64,000 nucleotides of DNA from Streptomyces griseofuscus (GCF_014673495.1 NZ_CP051006.1:6471001-6535000), one strand, 5' to 3'; shown: positions 16,990 through 25,803, counted from the first letter of the stretch. Notes: generated by a model not told the origin, from the letters alone. Made by a program: numbers and translations.

Positions 16990-17793
16990 ATGGCCACGCC
17001 CGACCAGGACCTCGCTCCTGTACTCGACAAGGACGGCGTACGGCTCACCGTCGACGACGCGATCGCCACGGTGACGCTGACGAATCCGGCCAAGCGCAAC
17101 GCACAGAGCCCCGCCCTGTGGCGGGCGCTCGCCGAGGCCGGCCGGCTGCTGCCGGGCTCCGTCCGTGTCGTGGTGCTGCGCGGCGAGGGCAAGTCCTTCT
17201 CCGCAGGGCTGGACCGACAGATGTTCACCCCTGAGGGGATCCCGGGCGAGCCGACCTTCACCGATATCGCGCGTCGTGACGACGCCGGGCTCGACGCGAC
17301 CATCGCCGAATTCCAGGAGGCGTTCACCTGGTGGCGACGCAATGACATCGTGTCCGTCGCCGCCGTACAAGGACATGCCATCGGTGCCGGATTCCAGCTG
17401 GCGCTCGCCTGCGATCTGCGGATCGTCGCCGACGATGTGCAGTTCGCCATGCGCGAGACCAGCCTCGGCATCGTTCCCGACCTGGCCGGCACGCATCCGC
17501 TGGTCGGCCTGGTCGGGTATGCCCGTGCGCTGGAGATCTGCGTGACCGGGCGGTTCGTCGGCGCGCAGGAGTCGGTGGCCTCGGGCCTGGCCAACCTGGC
17601 CGTCGCCGGGGACGAACTCGACGGCGCCGTACGCGATCTGACCGCCGCGCTGGTGGCCGCCCCGCGGGACGCCGTGGTCGAGACCAAGGCACTGCTCAGT
17701 GGTGCGGCCGGCCGTTCGTACGACGAACAGCGCTCCGCCGAGCGCGCCGCCCAGGCACGCCGGCTGCGCGACCTGGCCGGCATCGGCGAATAG
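16990..17793 (+). CDS. Enoyl-CoA hydratase/isomerase family protein
   Basis: A 267-aa crotonase-fold protein of fatty-acid or CoA-ester metabolism. The oxyanion-hole segments are visible: RGEGKSFSAGLDRQMF and AAVQGHAIGAGFQLALACDLRI. The second catalytic region reads ETSLGIVPDLAGTHPL, where Asp rather than Glu follows the proline, so the reaction (hydratase, isomerase or other) cannot be fixed. ATG 16990 has GGAGG about 9 nt upstream. It converges with the gene at 17797, the two stops being 3 bp apart. Confidence 0.9.
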   Translation: MATPDQDLAPVLDKDGVRLTVDDAIATVTLTNPAKRNAQSPALWRALAEAGRLLPGSVRVVVLRGEGKSFSAGLDRQMFTPEGIPGEPTFTDIARRDDAGLDATIAEFQEAFTWWRRNDIVSVAAVQGHAIGAGFQLALACDLRIVADDVQFAMRETSLGIVPDLAGTHPLVGLVGYARALEICVTGRFVGAQESVASGLANLAVAGDELDGAVRDLTAALVAAPRDAVVETKALLSGAAGRSYDEQRSAERAAQARRLRDLAGIGE

Positions 17794-17796
17794 GGC

Positions 17797-18507
17797 TCAG
17801 CCCACCGAAGTGACCAGGACGGCCACCGTCGGCCTGTCCTCCAGCGCGTCCCGTACGACCGCGCGCACCCGCCGGGCCACCTCCACGGTCCGGTGGGTCG
17901 CGTCGGCCGCCAGGTCCACCCGCACATGGCGGTGCGCCAGCGCGGCCGTGCCGTCCGTCCGCTCCTCGATCCGGACCGCCCGCCCCGGGCCGGTCAGCCG
18001 GACGACCCCCGGCACCGCGAGCGCCGCCTCGGCCGCGCGCAGCTCGGACAGGTCCGTCGGCTCCCGGGCCGCCGGCGGTCGCGGCGGCCGTACCTCCACG
18101 AGCCGCCCGTCCGGCTCCAGCAGCTCCGTGATCCGCAGATCCACCTCCGTCACCACCAGGCCGAGGCGCTCGGCCGCCGCAGTCGCGAGCAGCTCCCGCA
18201 GCCGCTCCGCGGTGGCCGGCAGCGGCTCGACGGCGGTCGCCGCGAAGTCCGCCGTCACCCGCAGGGCGCCCGGCGGCAGCGCGCTCGGCGGGGCCGGTAC
18301 GACCGGCTCGGCCACCCGCTGCGGGTCGGCGAGCCCGATCCGCAGTGCGCCCAGCCGCACCCCGGGCAGACCGTCCGCCGCCGCGCCGCGCAGGACCGCG
18401 CCCGCCGCGTCCTCCGCGATCCACGCGCCGTCCTCCGGCCCGCCCAACGGCAGCATCCTGCCGAGCCCGACGTGATGCCTTACGACCTGGGTCCACGCGT
18501 CCGTCAT
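17797..18507 (-). CDS. Hypothetical protein, probable partner of the adjacent Asp23 operon
   Basis: A 236-aa protein without membrane segments. The C-terminal half (HRHVRVDLAADATHRTVEVARRVRAVVRDALEDRPTVAVLVTSVG, cited only as its position 195-236) resembles the alpha/beta layout of Asp23-type proteins next door, and the first half has a similar VTADFAATAVEPLPATAERLRELL block, so it may hold two degenerate copies; this is my inference. It diverges from the Asp23 operon with only 87 bp between starts. The ATG at 18507 sits immediately after GGAGGA, an unusually short spacing, so the true start could be elsewhere. Confidence 0.7.
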   Translation of the reverse strand: MTDAWTQVVRHHVGLGRMLPLGGPEDGAWIAEDAAGAVLRGAAADGLPGVRLGALRIGLADPQRVAEPVVPAPPSALPPGALRVTADFAATAVEPLPATAERLRELLATAAAERLGLVVTEVDLRITELLEPDGRLVEVRPPRPPAAREPTDLSELRAAEAALAVPGVVRLTGPGRAVRIEERTDGTAALAHRHVRVDLAADATHRTVEVARRVRAVVRDALEDRPTVAVLVTSVG

Positions 18508-18594
18508 TCCTCCAGCCTGCCGCATCCCCGGCGCGCGGTCGCGCAACCTTGCTTACGGTGGTTCAAGGAGGACGACCGAAAGGGACGTACGGCG

Positions 18595-19065
18595 ATGACC
18601 GACATGACGACGACCCCCGAAGGCGGCGGCGAGCCGCACACGTCGACCCGGAAGGCCGTCCGGCGCGGTGGCGGGGATCCGTCCACCCGGGGGCGGACCA
18701 CCATCGCCGACGGCGTGGTGGAGAAGATCGCCGGGCTGGCCGCCCGGGACGTGATCGGTGTGCACGCGATGGGCGGCGGCTTCGCCCGCACCCTCGGCGC
18801 CGTGCGCGACCGGGTGCCCGGCGGCTCCAAGTCGGTGACCCGCGGAGTGAAGGCCGAGGTCGGGGAGGTGCAGACCGCCCTCGACCTGGAGATCGTGGTG
18901 GACTACGGCGTCTCCATCGGCGATGTCGCCGGGGCCGTGCGCGAGAACGTGGTCGCCGCGGTGGAGCGGATGACCGGCCTGGAGGTCGTCGAGGTCAACA
19001 TCGCGGTCAGCGACGTCAAGCTGCCCGACGAGGAGGAGGACGAGCCGGAGCCCCGGATCCAGTGA
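18595..19065 (+). CDS. Asp23/Gls24 family envelope stress protein
   Basis: A 156-aa protein with the family core from about residue 35: GRTTIADGVVEKIAGLAARDVIGVHAM, then EVQTALDLEIVVDYGVSIGDVA and the ending EVVEVNIAVSDVKLP. Asp23 proteins are membrane-associated through AmaP and respond to cell-envelope stress. The N-terminal 30 residues are disordered and the C-terminus very acidic (DEEEDEPEPRIQ). It is the first gene of a five-gene operon that includes a second Asp23-like protein and AmaP. ATG 18595 has AAGGGA about 11 nt upstream. Confidence 0.9.
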   Translation: MTDMTTTPEGGGEPHTSTRKAVRRGGGDPSTRGRTTIADGVVEKIAGLAARDVIGVHAMGGGFARTLGAVRDRVPGGSKSVTRGVKAEVGEVQTALDLEIVVDYGVSIGDVAGAVRENVVAAVERMTGLEVVEVNIAVSDVKLPDEEEDEPEPRIQ

Positions 19066-19113
19066 CCGGGCCCGCGCCGGACCCCGTACACCCGACGAGC
19101 TGAGGAGCGCTGC

Positions 19114-19296
19114 ATGAGCACGGCCATGATCGGCATGATCGCCGGAATGGCGCTGGGGTTCGCCGGGTATTTCGGCGGGTTCGGCGCGTTTTTGCTGGTG
19201 GCGGCGCTGGGCGCCGTCGGGTTCGTGGTCGGCCGGTTCGCGGAGGGCGACCTGGACCTCGGTGACTTCTTCCGCAGCCGCGACCGGCGGCGGTGA
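19114..19296 (+). CDS. Small membrane protein of the Asp23 operon
   Basis: A 60-aa protein, nearly all one or two membrane helices (residues 3-42, rich in Gly/Ala/Phe), ending with a charged tail RSRDRRR. It corresponds in position to the DUF2273-like small membrane protein often found between Asp23 and AmaP genes. TGAGGAG precedes ATG 19114. Its stop overlaps the GTG of the next gene (GTGA). Confidence 0.85.
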   Translation: MSTAMIGMIAGMALGFAGYFGGFGAFLLVAALGAVGFVVGRFAEGDLDLGDFFRSRDRRR

Positions 19297-19667
19297 CCGC
19301 CGTGACCACCGGGACCGGGGCGGTACGACACCCGCCGCCCCGGGTGCCGCCCGGGGAACGGGGCGCCACCCGGATCGCCGACCGCGTCGTGGCGAAGGTC
19401 GCCGCACAGGCCGCCCGCGAGGCCCTGGGCCCGCCGCCCGCCGACGCCGAGGCGCCGCACGCCACGGTGGTCGTCCACCGTGACACCGCCCGGATCCGGG
19501 TCCATCTCGAACTGGGCTACCCCTGCGACATCGGCGCCCGCTGCGCCGCCGTGCGCCGTAAGGTCACCGAGCGGGTGGGCGCGCTGGTGAACATGACGGT
19601 CTCCGAGGTCGCCGTCCGCGTCGAACGGCTGCACCCGCCGACGGCCGGGGGCGGGAGGACCCGATGA
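19293..19667 (+). CDS. Second Asp23/Gls24-like protein
   Basis: A 124-aa shorter relative of the gene at 18595. The recognisable parts are GATRIADRVVAKVAAQAARE and VNMTVSEVAVRVERLHP, equivalent to the start and last strand of the Asp23 domain. Cys residues at YPCDIGARCAAV are unusual for the family. GTG 19293 overlaps the preceding stop, and its own stop overlaps the next ATG (ATGA), so all three are translationally coupled. Confidence 0.85.
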   Translation: MTAVTTGTGAVRHPPPRVPPGERGATRIADRVVAKVAAQAAREALGPPPADAEAPHATVVVHRDTARIRVHLELGYPCDIGARCAAVRRKVTERVGALVNMTVSEVAVRVERLHPPTAGGGRTR

Positions 19668-20257
19668 GCCAGGTCACCCTCGACAAGAGCACCGACGCCC
19701 CCGCGGACGCGGGCGGCAGCGGCCGCTTCTGGGCGCCGCGCCGCGTCCCCGCGGGCATCGTCGCCGTCCTGGTGCTGGCCGGCGCGGGCCTGCTGCTCTA
19801 CGACATCGTCGCGGTCCGCGCCCACCGGCCCGCGATGCGCTGGCGCCGCGCGCTGGCCCGCCAACTGGCCGAACGGCCCCTGGACAACACCTGGGTGCTG
19901 GCCGGCGCGGCCCTCGCGGTGGCCCTCGGCCTGTGGCTGCTCGCCCTCGCGCTCACCCCGGGACACCGCTCCCTGCTGCCGATGCGCCGCCCGCACCCGG
20001 ACGTCCGCGCGGGGCTCAAGCGGGACGCGGCGGCCCAGGTGCTGCGCGACCGCGCCATGGAACTGTCCGGCGTACGGTCCGTACGGGTACGGATGCGCCG
20101 CCGCAAGGCCGCCGTCCACGCCGTCTCGCACTTCCGCGAACTGGACGACGTACGCGCCGACCTGGACACCACCCTCACCGAGGCGATCCACGGCCTCGGC
20201 CTGACCCATGCGCCCCGGCTCGCCCTGCGGGTGACCCGGGCCGCGCGAAAGGGGTGA
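19664..20257 (+). CDS. Membrane protein of the Asp23/AmaP operon (DUF6286-like)
   Basis: A 197-aa protein with two membrane helices (about 29-46 and 80-104) and a cytoplasmic C-terminal domain, HPDVRAGLKRDAAAQVLRDR onward, that repeats the pattern seen in AmaP: a region of small basic helices followed by VRSVRVRMRRRKAAVHAV. It begins ATGA-overlapping the gene before it. It probably forms part of the same membrane-bound complex with AmaP and the Asp23 proteins; this is inference from the operon. Confidence 0.8.
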   Translation: MSQVTLDKSTDAPADAGGSGRFWAPRRVPAGIVAVLVLAGAGLLLYDIVAVRAHRPAMRWRRALARQLAERPLDNTWVLAGAALAVALGLWLLALALTPGHRSLLPMRRPHPDVRAGLKRDAAAQVLRDRAMELSGVRSVRVRMRRRKAAVHAVSHFRELDDVRADLDTTLTEAIHGLGLTHAPRLALRVTRAARKG

Positions 20258-20262
20258 CGGCG

Positions 20263-20844
20263 ATGCGCTCCGGGCGGCTCAACCGCGTCCTGCTCGCCCT
20301 GGCCGGACTGATCCTGCTGGCCCTCGGCGGCTCGGTGCTCGCCGTCGGCCTCGGCGTCCGGCCGCCCACCTGGTGGATCCACGGCGGCCCGCACGACGTG
20401 CTGCTCAGCCATGCCGAGCGCACCCACTACCGGGCCGCCGACTGGTGGTGGCCCGCGCTCATCGCCGCCCTGGCCCTCCTTGTGCTGGGGGCCCTGTGGT
20501 GGCTGACCGCGATCCTGCGCCGGCACCGCCTCGCCGAGATCCGGGTGGACACCGGCGACGGCGCCGCCGCCGTCCTGCGGGCCAGGGCACTGGAGAGCGC
20601 CCTGGCCGAGGAGGCCGCCACGGGATCCGGAGTGGCCCATGCCCAGGTGCGGTTGCGGGGCCGGCGCAAGAAGCCCAGGGCGCGGGCCCTGCTGCGGCTG
20701 GCCCCCGAGGTGGACCCGTCGACCGCGCTGGCCGACTTCACCACCGGGCCCTTGGCCCACGCCCGCGAGTCGGCGGGCCTGGCCGCCCTCCCGGCGGAGG
20801 TCCGCCTCGGCGCGGTCAAGCACCGGGCGGAGCGCGTCACCTGA
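20263..20844 (+). CDS. amaP: AmaP-like alkaline-shock membrane anchor protein
   Basis: A 193-aa protein with two membrane helices (about residues 8-30 and 65-87) separated by an extracytoplasmic loop containing WWIHGGPHDVLL, then a cytoplasmic domain with repeated Arg/Lys (RLRGRRKKPRARALLRL). This is the layout of AmaP, which anchors Asp23 to the membrane in Firmicutes. The ATG 20263 has AAAGGGG at good distance. A GTG at 20254, three codons earlier and overlapping the previous stop, is an equally possible start. Last gene of the operon. Confidence 0.82.
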   Translation: MRSGRLNRVLLALAGLILLALGGSVLAVGLGVRPPTWWIHGGPHDVLLSHAERTHYRAADWWWPALIAALALLVLGALWWLTAILRRHRLAEIRVDTGDGAAAVLRARALESALAEEAATGSGVAHAQVRLRGRRKKPRARALLRLAPEVDPSTALADFTTGPLAHARESAGLAALPAEVRLGAVKHRAERVT

Positions 20845-20878
20845 CGGGGCGATCGGCGAGGGCCGCGCTGATCGCGGC

Positions 20879-21634
20879 TCAGAACCCGTGCCGCATCCCG
20901 CCGTCCACCGGCACCATGATCCCCGTCAGATAGGACGCCGCCGGGGACAGCAGGAAGGCCGCGACCCTGCCGAACTCCTCCGGGGCGCCGTAGCGGCGCA
21001 GCGGGATGCGGGACTCGTTGGCGGCGCGGGTGGCCTCGGGGTCGGCGGACAGGGCGTCCAGCTCACGCACCCGGTCCGTGTCGATACGGGCCGGGAGCAG
21101 GCCCAGCACCCGGATGCCGCGCGGACCCAGCTCGTCCGCGAGGGACTTGGCGAAACCGGCGAGCCCGGGGCGCAGCCCGTTGGAGATCGTCAGCGCCGGG
21201 ATCGGCTCGTGCACCGAACCGGACAGCACGAAGCCGATGACACCGCCCTCGTCCAGCTCGGCCGCCGCCGCACGGGCGAGCCGCACCGCGCCGAGGAAGA
21301 CGGACTCGAACGCGGCCCGCCACTGTTCGTCGGTGTTGTCGGCGACGAAACCGGGCGGCGGCCCGCCCACGCTCACCAGCACCCCGTGGAAGCCGCCGAA
21401 GCGCTCACGGGCGGTCTCGATCAGCCGCTCGGGCGCCTGCTCGTCGGCGTTGTCCATGGCCACGCCCACCGCGTTCGGGCCCAGTTCGGCGGCGGCCGCC
21501 GCCGCCCGCTGCTCGTCCCGGCCGGTGATCACCACCTTCGCGCCGTCCGCGACGAGCTGCCGCGCGGCCGCGTTGCCCAGGCCGCGGGTGGCCCCGGTGA
21601 CGATGTACACCCGGTCCTTCAGTCCAAGATCCAT
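20879..21634 (-). CDS. Atypical short-chain dehydrogenase/reductase
   Basis: A 251-aa Rossmann-fold protein. The cofactor loop TGATRGLG (residues 14-21) and the downstream ending VPVDGGMRHGF are typical of FabG-like SDRs. However, the active-site segment that is normally Ser, then YxxxK reads SGSVHEPIPALTISNGLRPG: Ser is kept but Tyr and Lys are replaced by Ser and Arg. It may be a non-canonical reductase. It follows the GH15 gene by 5 bp, same strand, hence likely cotranscribed. Confidence 0.88.
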   Translation of the reverse strand: MDLGLKDRVYIVTGATRGLGNAAARQLVADGAKVVITGRDEQRAAAAAAELGPNAVGVAMDNADEQAPERLIETARERFGGFHGVLVSVGGPPPGFVADNTDEQWRAAFESVFLGAVRLARAAAAELDEGGVIGFVLSGSVHEPIPALTISNGLRPGLAGFAKSLADELGPRGIRVLGLLPARIDTDRVRELDALSADPEATRAANESRIPLRRYGAPEEFGRVAAFLLSPAASYLTGIMVPVDGGMRHGF

Positions 21635-21639
21635 GGCCC

Positions 21640-23460
21640 CTATCCTGCCTCCTCGCTCCCGAACAGTGCGAGGGCGGAGTTCACCAGGCCGAGATGGCTG
21701 AACGCCTGCGGGAAGTTGCCCAGCTGGCGGTCCGCGCCGGGGTCGTACTCCTCGGCCAGCAGCCCCACGTCGTTGGCCACCCGCACCAGCCGTTCGAACA
21801 GCTCCCGGGCCTCCTTCGGGCGGCCGGTCAGATGCAGCGCGTCCACCAGCCAGAACGAGCAGGCGAGGAACGCGCCCTCGCCGCCCGGCAGCCCGTCGAC
21901 CACCGAGTCGTCGTCCTCCTCGGAGACGTAGCGGCGCAGAAAGCCGTCGTGGCCGAGGTCGGCGCGGATGGCGTCGACGGTGCCGATCACCCGGGGATCA
22001 TCCGGCGGCAGGAAGCCGACGCGCGGGATGAGCAGCAGGGCGGCGTCCAGTTCGCGGGAGCCGTAGGACTGGGTGAAGGTGTTGCGCTCCGGGTCGTAGC
22101 CCTTCTCGCAGACCTCCCGGTGGACCTCCTCCCGCAGCCGCCGCCAGCCGGCCAGGTCGCCGCTGCTCTCCTGGTGCTGTTCGAGGGTCCGCACCGCCCG
22201 GTCGGCGGCCACCCACACCATCACCTTGGAGTGCACGAAGTGGCGCCGCCCGCCGCGCACCTCCCACAGCCCCTGGTCCGGCTGCCGCCACGCCGACGCC
22301 AGGAAGTCCATCAGCGCCCGCTGGATGGACCACATGTGCGGCCGGGTGGGCAGGCCCGCGCTCCGGGCCAGCGACAGCGAGTCCATCACCTCGCCGTACA
22401 CATCGAGCTGGAGCTGCTCCACGGCGCCGTTGCCGGTGCGCACCGGGGAGGAGCCGGCGAAGCCGGGCAGCCAGGGCAGCTCGGCCTCCGGCAGGCGCCG
22501 CTCGCCCGCGACGCCGTACATGATCTGGAGGGCGGCGGGGTTCCCGGCGACCGCGCGCAGCAGCCAGTTGCGCCAGGCCTCGGCCTCCTCCTGGTAGCCC
22601 GCGGTGAGCAGCGCGCCGAGGGCGAGGGTGGAGTCGCGCAGCCAGCAGTACCGGTAGTCCCAGTTGCGCACCCCGCCCAGCCGCTCGGGCAGCGAGGTGG
22701 TGGGCGCGGCGACGATCCCGCCGGTCGGGGCGTAGGTGAGCGCCTTGAGGGTGATCAGGGAGCGGACGACCGCGTCCCGGTGCGGCCCGTCGTAACGGCA
22801 GTGCCGGGCCCAGCGCCGCCAGTCGGCGACGCTGCTCTCCAGGGCCTCGTAGGGGTCGACGAGCCGGGGGCGCCGCTCATGGGAGGGGTGCCAGGTGAGC
22901 ACGAACGCGACCCGTTCGCCCTCGTCGAGGGTGAACTCGGAGTGGGTGCCGTAGTCCTCGCCCCAGGTGCGCACCGGCGGCTCCGAGCGCAGCCACACCG
23001 AGTCGGGGCCCGCGACCGCCACCCGGTGGTCGTCGGAGCGGCGCATCCACGGCATGATCGAGCCGTAGTCGAAGCGCAGTCGCAGGGTGCTGCGGACGGT
23101 GACCCGGCCGCTGACGCCCTCCACGATGCGGACGACATCGGGGGCGCGCTCGCGCTGCGGCATCAGATCGGTGACGCGGACCGTGCCGTCGGGGGTGTTC
23201 CACTCGGTGTCCAGGACGAGGGTGTCGGGGCGGTAGGCGCGGCGGGTGCAGACGCCCGCGTCGCCCGCGGTCTCGGGGGCGATCCGCCAGTGGCCGTGGT
23301 CCGCGTCGCCCAGCAGCCGGGCGAAGCAGGCGCCGGAGTCGAAGCGGGGCAGGCACAGCCAGTCGATCGAGCCGTCCCTGCCGACCAGCGCCGCGGTCTG
23401 CTCGTCGCCGATGAGGGCGTAGTCCTCGATCCGGGCACAGTCCCTGCTACGGGCGTTCAC
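21640..23460 (-). CDS. Glycoside hydrolase family 15 (glucoamylase/trehalase-like)
   Basis: A 606-aa cytoplasmic protein without a signal peptide. The N-terminal beta-sandwich starts IEDYALIGDEQTAALVGRDGSIDWLCLPRFDS, the standard opening of the family. The (alpha/alpha)6 catalytic part has GGVRNWDYRYCWLRDSTLAL and later GEGAFLACSFWLVDAL, where the acid residues lie. In actinomycetes this group includes trehalases and glucan glucohydrolases; the exact substrate is not decidable. GTG 23460 is the start that yields the normal N-terminus. It is first of a two-gene unit with the SDR. Confidence 0.92.
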   Translation of the reverse strand: MNARSRDCARIEDYALIGDEQTAALVGRDGSIDWLCLPRFDSGACFARLLGDADHGHWRIAPETAGDAGVCTRRAYRPDTLVLDTEWNTPDGTVRVTDLMPQRERAPDVVRIVEGVSGRVTVRSTLRLRFDYGSIMPWMRRSDDHRVAVAGPDSVWLRSEPPVRTWGEDYGTHSEFTLDEGERVAFVLTWHPSHERRPRLVDPYEALESSVADWRRWARHCRYDGPHRDAVVRSLITLKALTYAPTGGIVAAPTTSLPERLGGVRNWDYRYCWLRDSTLALGALLTAGYQEEAEAWRNWLLRAVAGNPAALQIMYGVAGERRLPEAELPWLPGFAGSSPVRTGNGAVEQLQLDVYGEVMDSLSLARSAGLPTRPHMWSIQRALMDFLASAWRQPDQGLWEVRGGRRHFVHSKVMVWVAADRAVRTLEQHQESSGDLAGWRRLREEVHREVCEKGYDPERNTFTQSYGSRELDAALLLIPRVGFLPPDDPRVIGTVDAIRADLGHDGFLRRYVSEEDDDSVVDGLPGGEGAFLACSFWLVDALHLTGRPKEARELFERLVRVANDVGLLAEEYDPGADRQLGNFPQAFSHLGLVNSALALFGSEEAG

Positions 23461-23535
23461 GGGATGCGGTTTCCCGGTGGGCCCGGGGGCCAATCAGGTG
23501 GTGCGCCGGGGGAGTGACCTGACGTCCCCGCGGTT

Positions 23536-24348
23536 TCAGACCGCGGCCGGTTCGCTCTCCTGGGGCTGCGGCGCCGCCGCGGCCTCCTCCTGGTCCCGGA
23601 TCTCCCGGCGGAGCAGGAACCACCAGCCGACCGGGACGGCCGCCGCGAACAGCCACCACTGGATCATGTAGGCGTAGTTCAGCGGGGCGTCCTCGGTGCC
23701 GGGGTCGGAGATCTGCTCCGGGGAGCCGCCCTTGGGCGTCGGCGCGGTCTGCTCCATGTAGCCGCCGAGCACCGACGCGCCGAGCCGGTGCGCCTCCTCG
23801 GTGCTGTTGATCAGCATGATCTGCCGGTCGGGCAGGCCCTTGAGGTTCTTGATGCCGCTGGCCGCGGTGGTCTCGTCGGCCATCAGGCGTCCGCTGATGG
23901 TGGTCCGGCCCGCGGGCGGGGCGGGAATCTTCGGGAAGGTGGTCTGGGACGCGTCCGCGGCGATCCAGCCGCGGTTGACCATCAGCACCTTGCCGTCGGC
24001 GAGGTCGAAGGGGGTCAGGACGTGGTAGCCGACATCGCCGTTCTCGTTGGTCCGGCGCCGGACCACTTCCGTCTTCGCGGTGTCGAAGGTGCCGGTCGCG
24101 GTGACGGTGCGGTACCTCTCGGTCCGGGTCACGGCGTGTCCGGGGGAGGACAGCCGCTCCACGGGGACCGGCTCGGCGTGCAGCGCGGTGGCGACGAGGT
24201 CGTTGCGCGCGGTGCGCTCCTCGTAGCGATGCTTCTGCCAGAAACCCAGCTTGATCATCGTCGGGATCAACGCGATCGCGACGATGGTGAGGATGACCCA
24301 CTGGAGGGACAACAGGAAGCGGTAGCGATGCACCCCACGACGGTACAT
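23536..24348 (-). CDS. SURF1-family cytochrome oxidase assembly protein
   Basis: About 270 residues, two membrane helices: one at the N-terminus (LSLQWVILTIVAIALIPTMIKLGFWQ) and one near residue 235-255 (MIQWWLFAAAVPVGWWFLL). Between is the SURF1 periplasmic domain with YHVLTPFDLADGKVLMVNRGWI. It likely helps heme aa3 oxidase assembly. Lengths of 260-275 are normal. The start is uncertain: ATG 24366, ATG 24348 and GTG 24330 are all in frame and none has a good ribosome site. The C-terminal tail is Glu/Ala/Pro-rich. Confidence 0.9.
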   Translation of the reverse strand: MYRRGVHRYRFLLSLQWVILTIVAIALIPTMIKLGFWQKHRYEERTARNDLVATALHAEPVPVERLSSPGHAVTRTERYRTVTATGTFDTAKTEVVRRRTNENGDVGYHVLTPFDLADGKVLMVNRGWIAADASQTTFPKIPAPPAGRTTISGRLMADETTAASGIKNLKGLPDRQIMLINSTEEAHRLGASVLGGYMEQTAPTPKGGSPEQISDPGTEDAPLNYAYMIQWWLFAAAVPVGWWFLLRREIRDQEEAAAAPQPQESEPAAV

Positions 24349-24410
24349 CCGGGCCGCGGGGTGCATTCAGGCGGGTACCGGGTCACTCCCGGTGGCGCCG
24401 GGCCGGCCGG

Positions 24411-24644
24411 TCACACCCGGTCGACGACCCCCGTACGGCCCTCCGCGCGGGCGCAGTGCGCGCCGCAGTACCAGTGGCCGTCCACCTCCACGCCCTGCCC
24501 GATGACCTGCACCCGGCAGTGCTCGCAGATCGGGGCCATGCGATGGATCGCGCAGGAGAAGCAGTCGAAGACATGGACCGCGCCCTGGGCGTGGACCTCG
24601 AAGGTCATTCCGTAGTCATTGCCGCACACTTCGCATCTCGCCAT
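24411..24644 (-). CDS. Small cysteine-rich (zinc-binding) protein
   Basis: A 77-aa protein with Cys pairs CEVC (residues 4-7), CFSC, CEHC and a late CGAHC, plus HCRVQV and HWYC, strongly suggesting two zinc knuckles. I know close relatives only as conserved hypothetical actinomycete proteins, often called Prokaryotic metallothionein-like. ATG 24644 gives MARCEVCGNDYGMTFEV. It is 62 bp upstream of the SURF1 gene on the same strand. No catalytic motif. Confidence 0.8.
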   Translation of the reverse strand: MARCEVCGNDYGMTFEVHAQGAVHVFDCFSCAIHRMAPICEHCRVQVIGQGVEVDGHWYCGAHCARAEGRTGVVDRV

Positions 24645-24813
24645 GTGCCACAGGGTGATCCGTCGCACGGGTCGGGGCGAGAGGACGCCGGGTGAGTCGT
24701 GCGTCAATCACTCTTTCGTACGATCACCCGTCCGTGAGGTTCGCGTCCACCCGTCCGTGAAGTCCGCGTCCACCCGTTCGTGCGGTCCGCGTCCCGCTTC
24801 GACGGCGCCGGAC

Positions 24814-25803
24814 TCATTCGTCCGCGGGCTCGACATCCCGCAGCAGCTGTCCGAACGCGGCCTCGTCCACGACCGGCGTGCCGAACTGCCGGGCCTTGAC
24901 CACCTTGGAGGTGCCCGAGTCGGGGTCGTTGGTCACCAGCAGGCTGGTCAGCCGGGAGATGCTGGACGCCACATGCAGCCCGCACTCGGTCGCCCGGTCC
25001 TCCAGCAGCTCCCGCTCGGTGGAGGTGTCACCGGAGAACGCCACCCGCATGCCCTGTTTGAGAGGTTTGCCGTCTTCATAGCGGCCCGGGTTGGGATAGG
25101 GGCATGCGGGCCTTTTGCGCGAGGGGCGCCAACTGCCCGCGCGGTAGCCGCCGTAGCCGGGGGAGGACTGCCGGGGCACCGGCGCGTCCGACCACTCCGT
25201 CAGCGAGCGGCACTCCAGCAGCGGCAGCCGTACGCCGCCCGCCGCCGCGGCCCGCAGACTGGGCCGGAACGCCTCCGCGAGCACCCGCGCGTCGTCCAGC
25301 GCGTGGTGCGCCCGCTGCTGCACCACGCCGAAGTGCGCGGCGAGCGACTCCAGCTTGTGGTTGGGCAGCGGCAGCCCCAGCTCCTTCGACAGCGCGATGG
25401 TGCACAGCCGCTGGCGCACCGGCGCCTGGCGCTCGGCGCGCGCGTACTCCCGTGCGATCATCTGCCAGTCGAAGACCGCGTTGTGCGCGACCAGCACCCG
25501 GCCGTCCAGGCGGGCCGCGAACTCCTCGGCGATGTCCGCGAACAGCGGCGCGCCCTCCAGCACCTCGCTCGTCAGACCGTGTATCCACACGGGTCCCGGA
25601 TCGCGCTCCGGGTTGACGAGGGTGTACCAGTGGTCCTCGACCTCACCGCGCGCGTCCAGCCGGTAGACGGCGGCGGAGATGATCCGGTCGTGCCGGGCCA
25701 GGCCGGTGGTCTCCACGTCAACGACCGCGTATCCCTGGGGATACGCGGTCGGCCACTGGGTGGCGGAGGACACTGCGGTCGCACGGTCTTCGAGCATGGT
25801 CAT
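24814..25803 (-). CDS. DEDDh 3'-5' exonuclease with C-terminal BRCT-like domain
   Basis: A 329-aa protein. Exo I motif VVDVETTGL (Asp and Glu ligands) is near residue 28, exo II HNAVFDWQM near 115, and exo III HHALDDARVLAEAF near 175, with His and Asp, as in DnaQ/epsilon and related exonucleases. After a basic linker (about 235-255), the last 85 residues carry GMRVAFSGDTSTERELLEDRATECG and VTNDPDSGTSKVVKARQFGTPVVDE, the BRCT fold seen at the C-terminus of DNA ligase and of actinobacterial epsilon-like proteins. Likely DNA repair. ATG 25803 or 25797. Confidence 0.92.
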   Translation of the reverse strand: MTMLEDRATAVSSATQWPTAYPQGYAVVDVETTGLARHDRIISAAVYRLDARGEVEDHWYTLVNPERDPGPVWIHGLTSEVLEGAPLFADIAEEFAARLDGRVLVAHNAVFDWQMIAREYARAERQAPVRQRLCTIALSKELGLPLPNHKLESLAAHFGVVQQRAHHALDDARVLAEAFRPSLRAAAAGGVRLPLLECRSLTEWSDAPVPRQSSPGYGGYRAGSWRPSRKRPACPYPNPGRYEDGKPLKQGMRVAFSGDTSTERELLEDRATECGLHVASSISRLTSLLVTNDPDSGTSKVVKARQFGTPVVDEAAFGQLLRDVEPADE

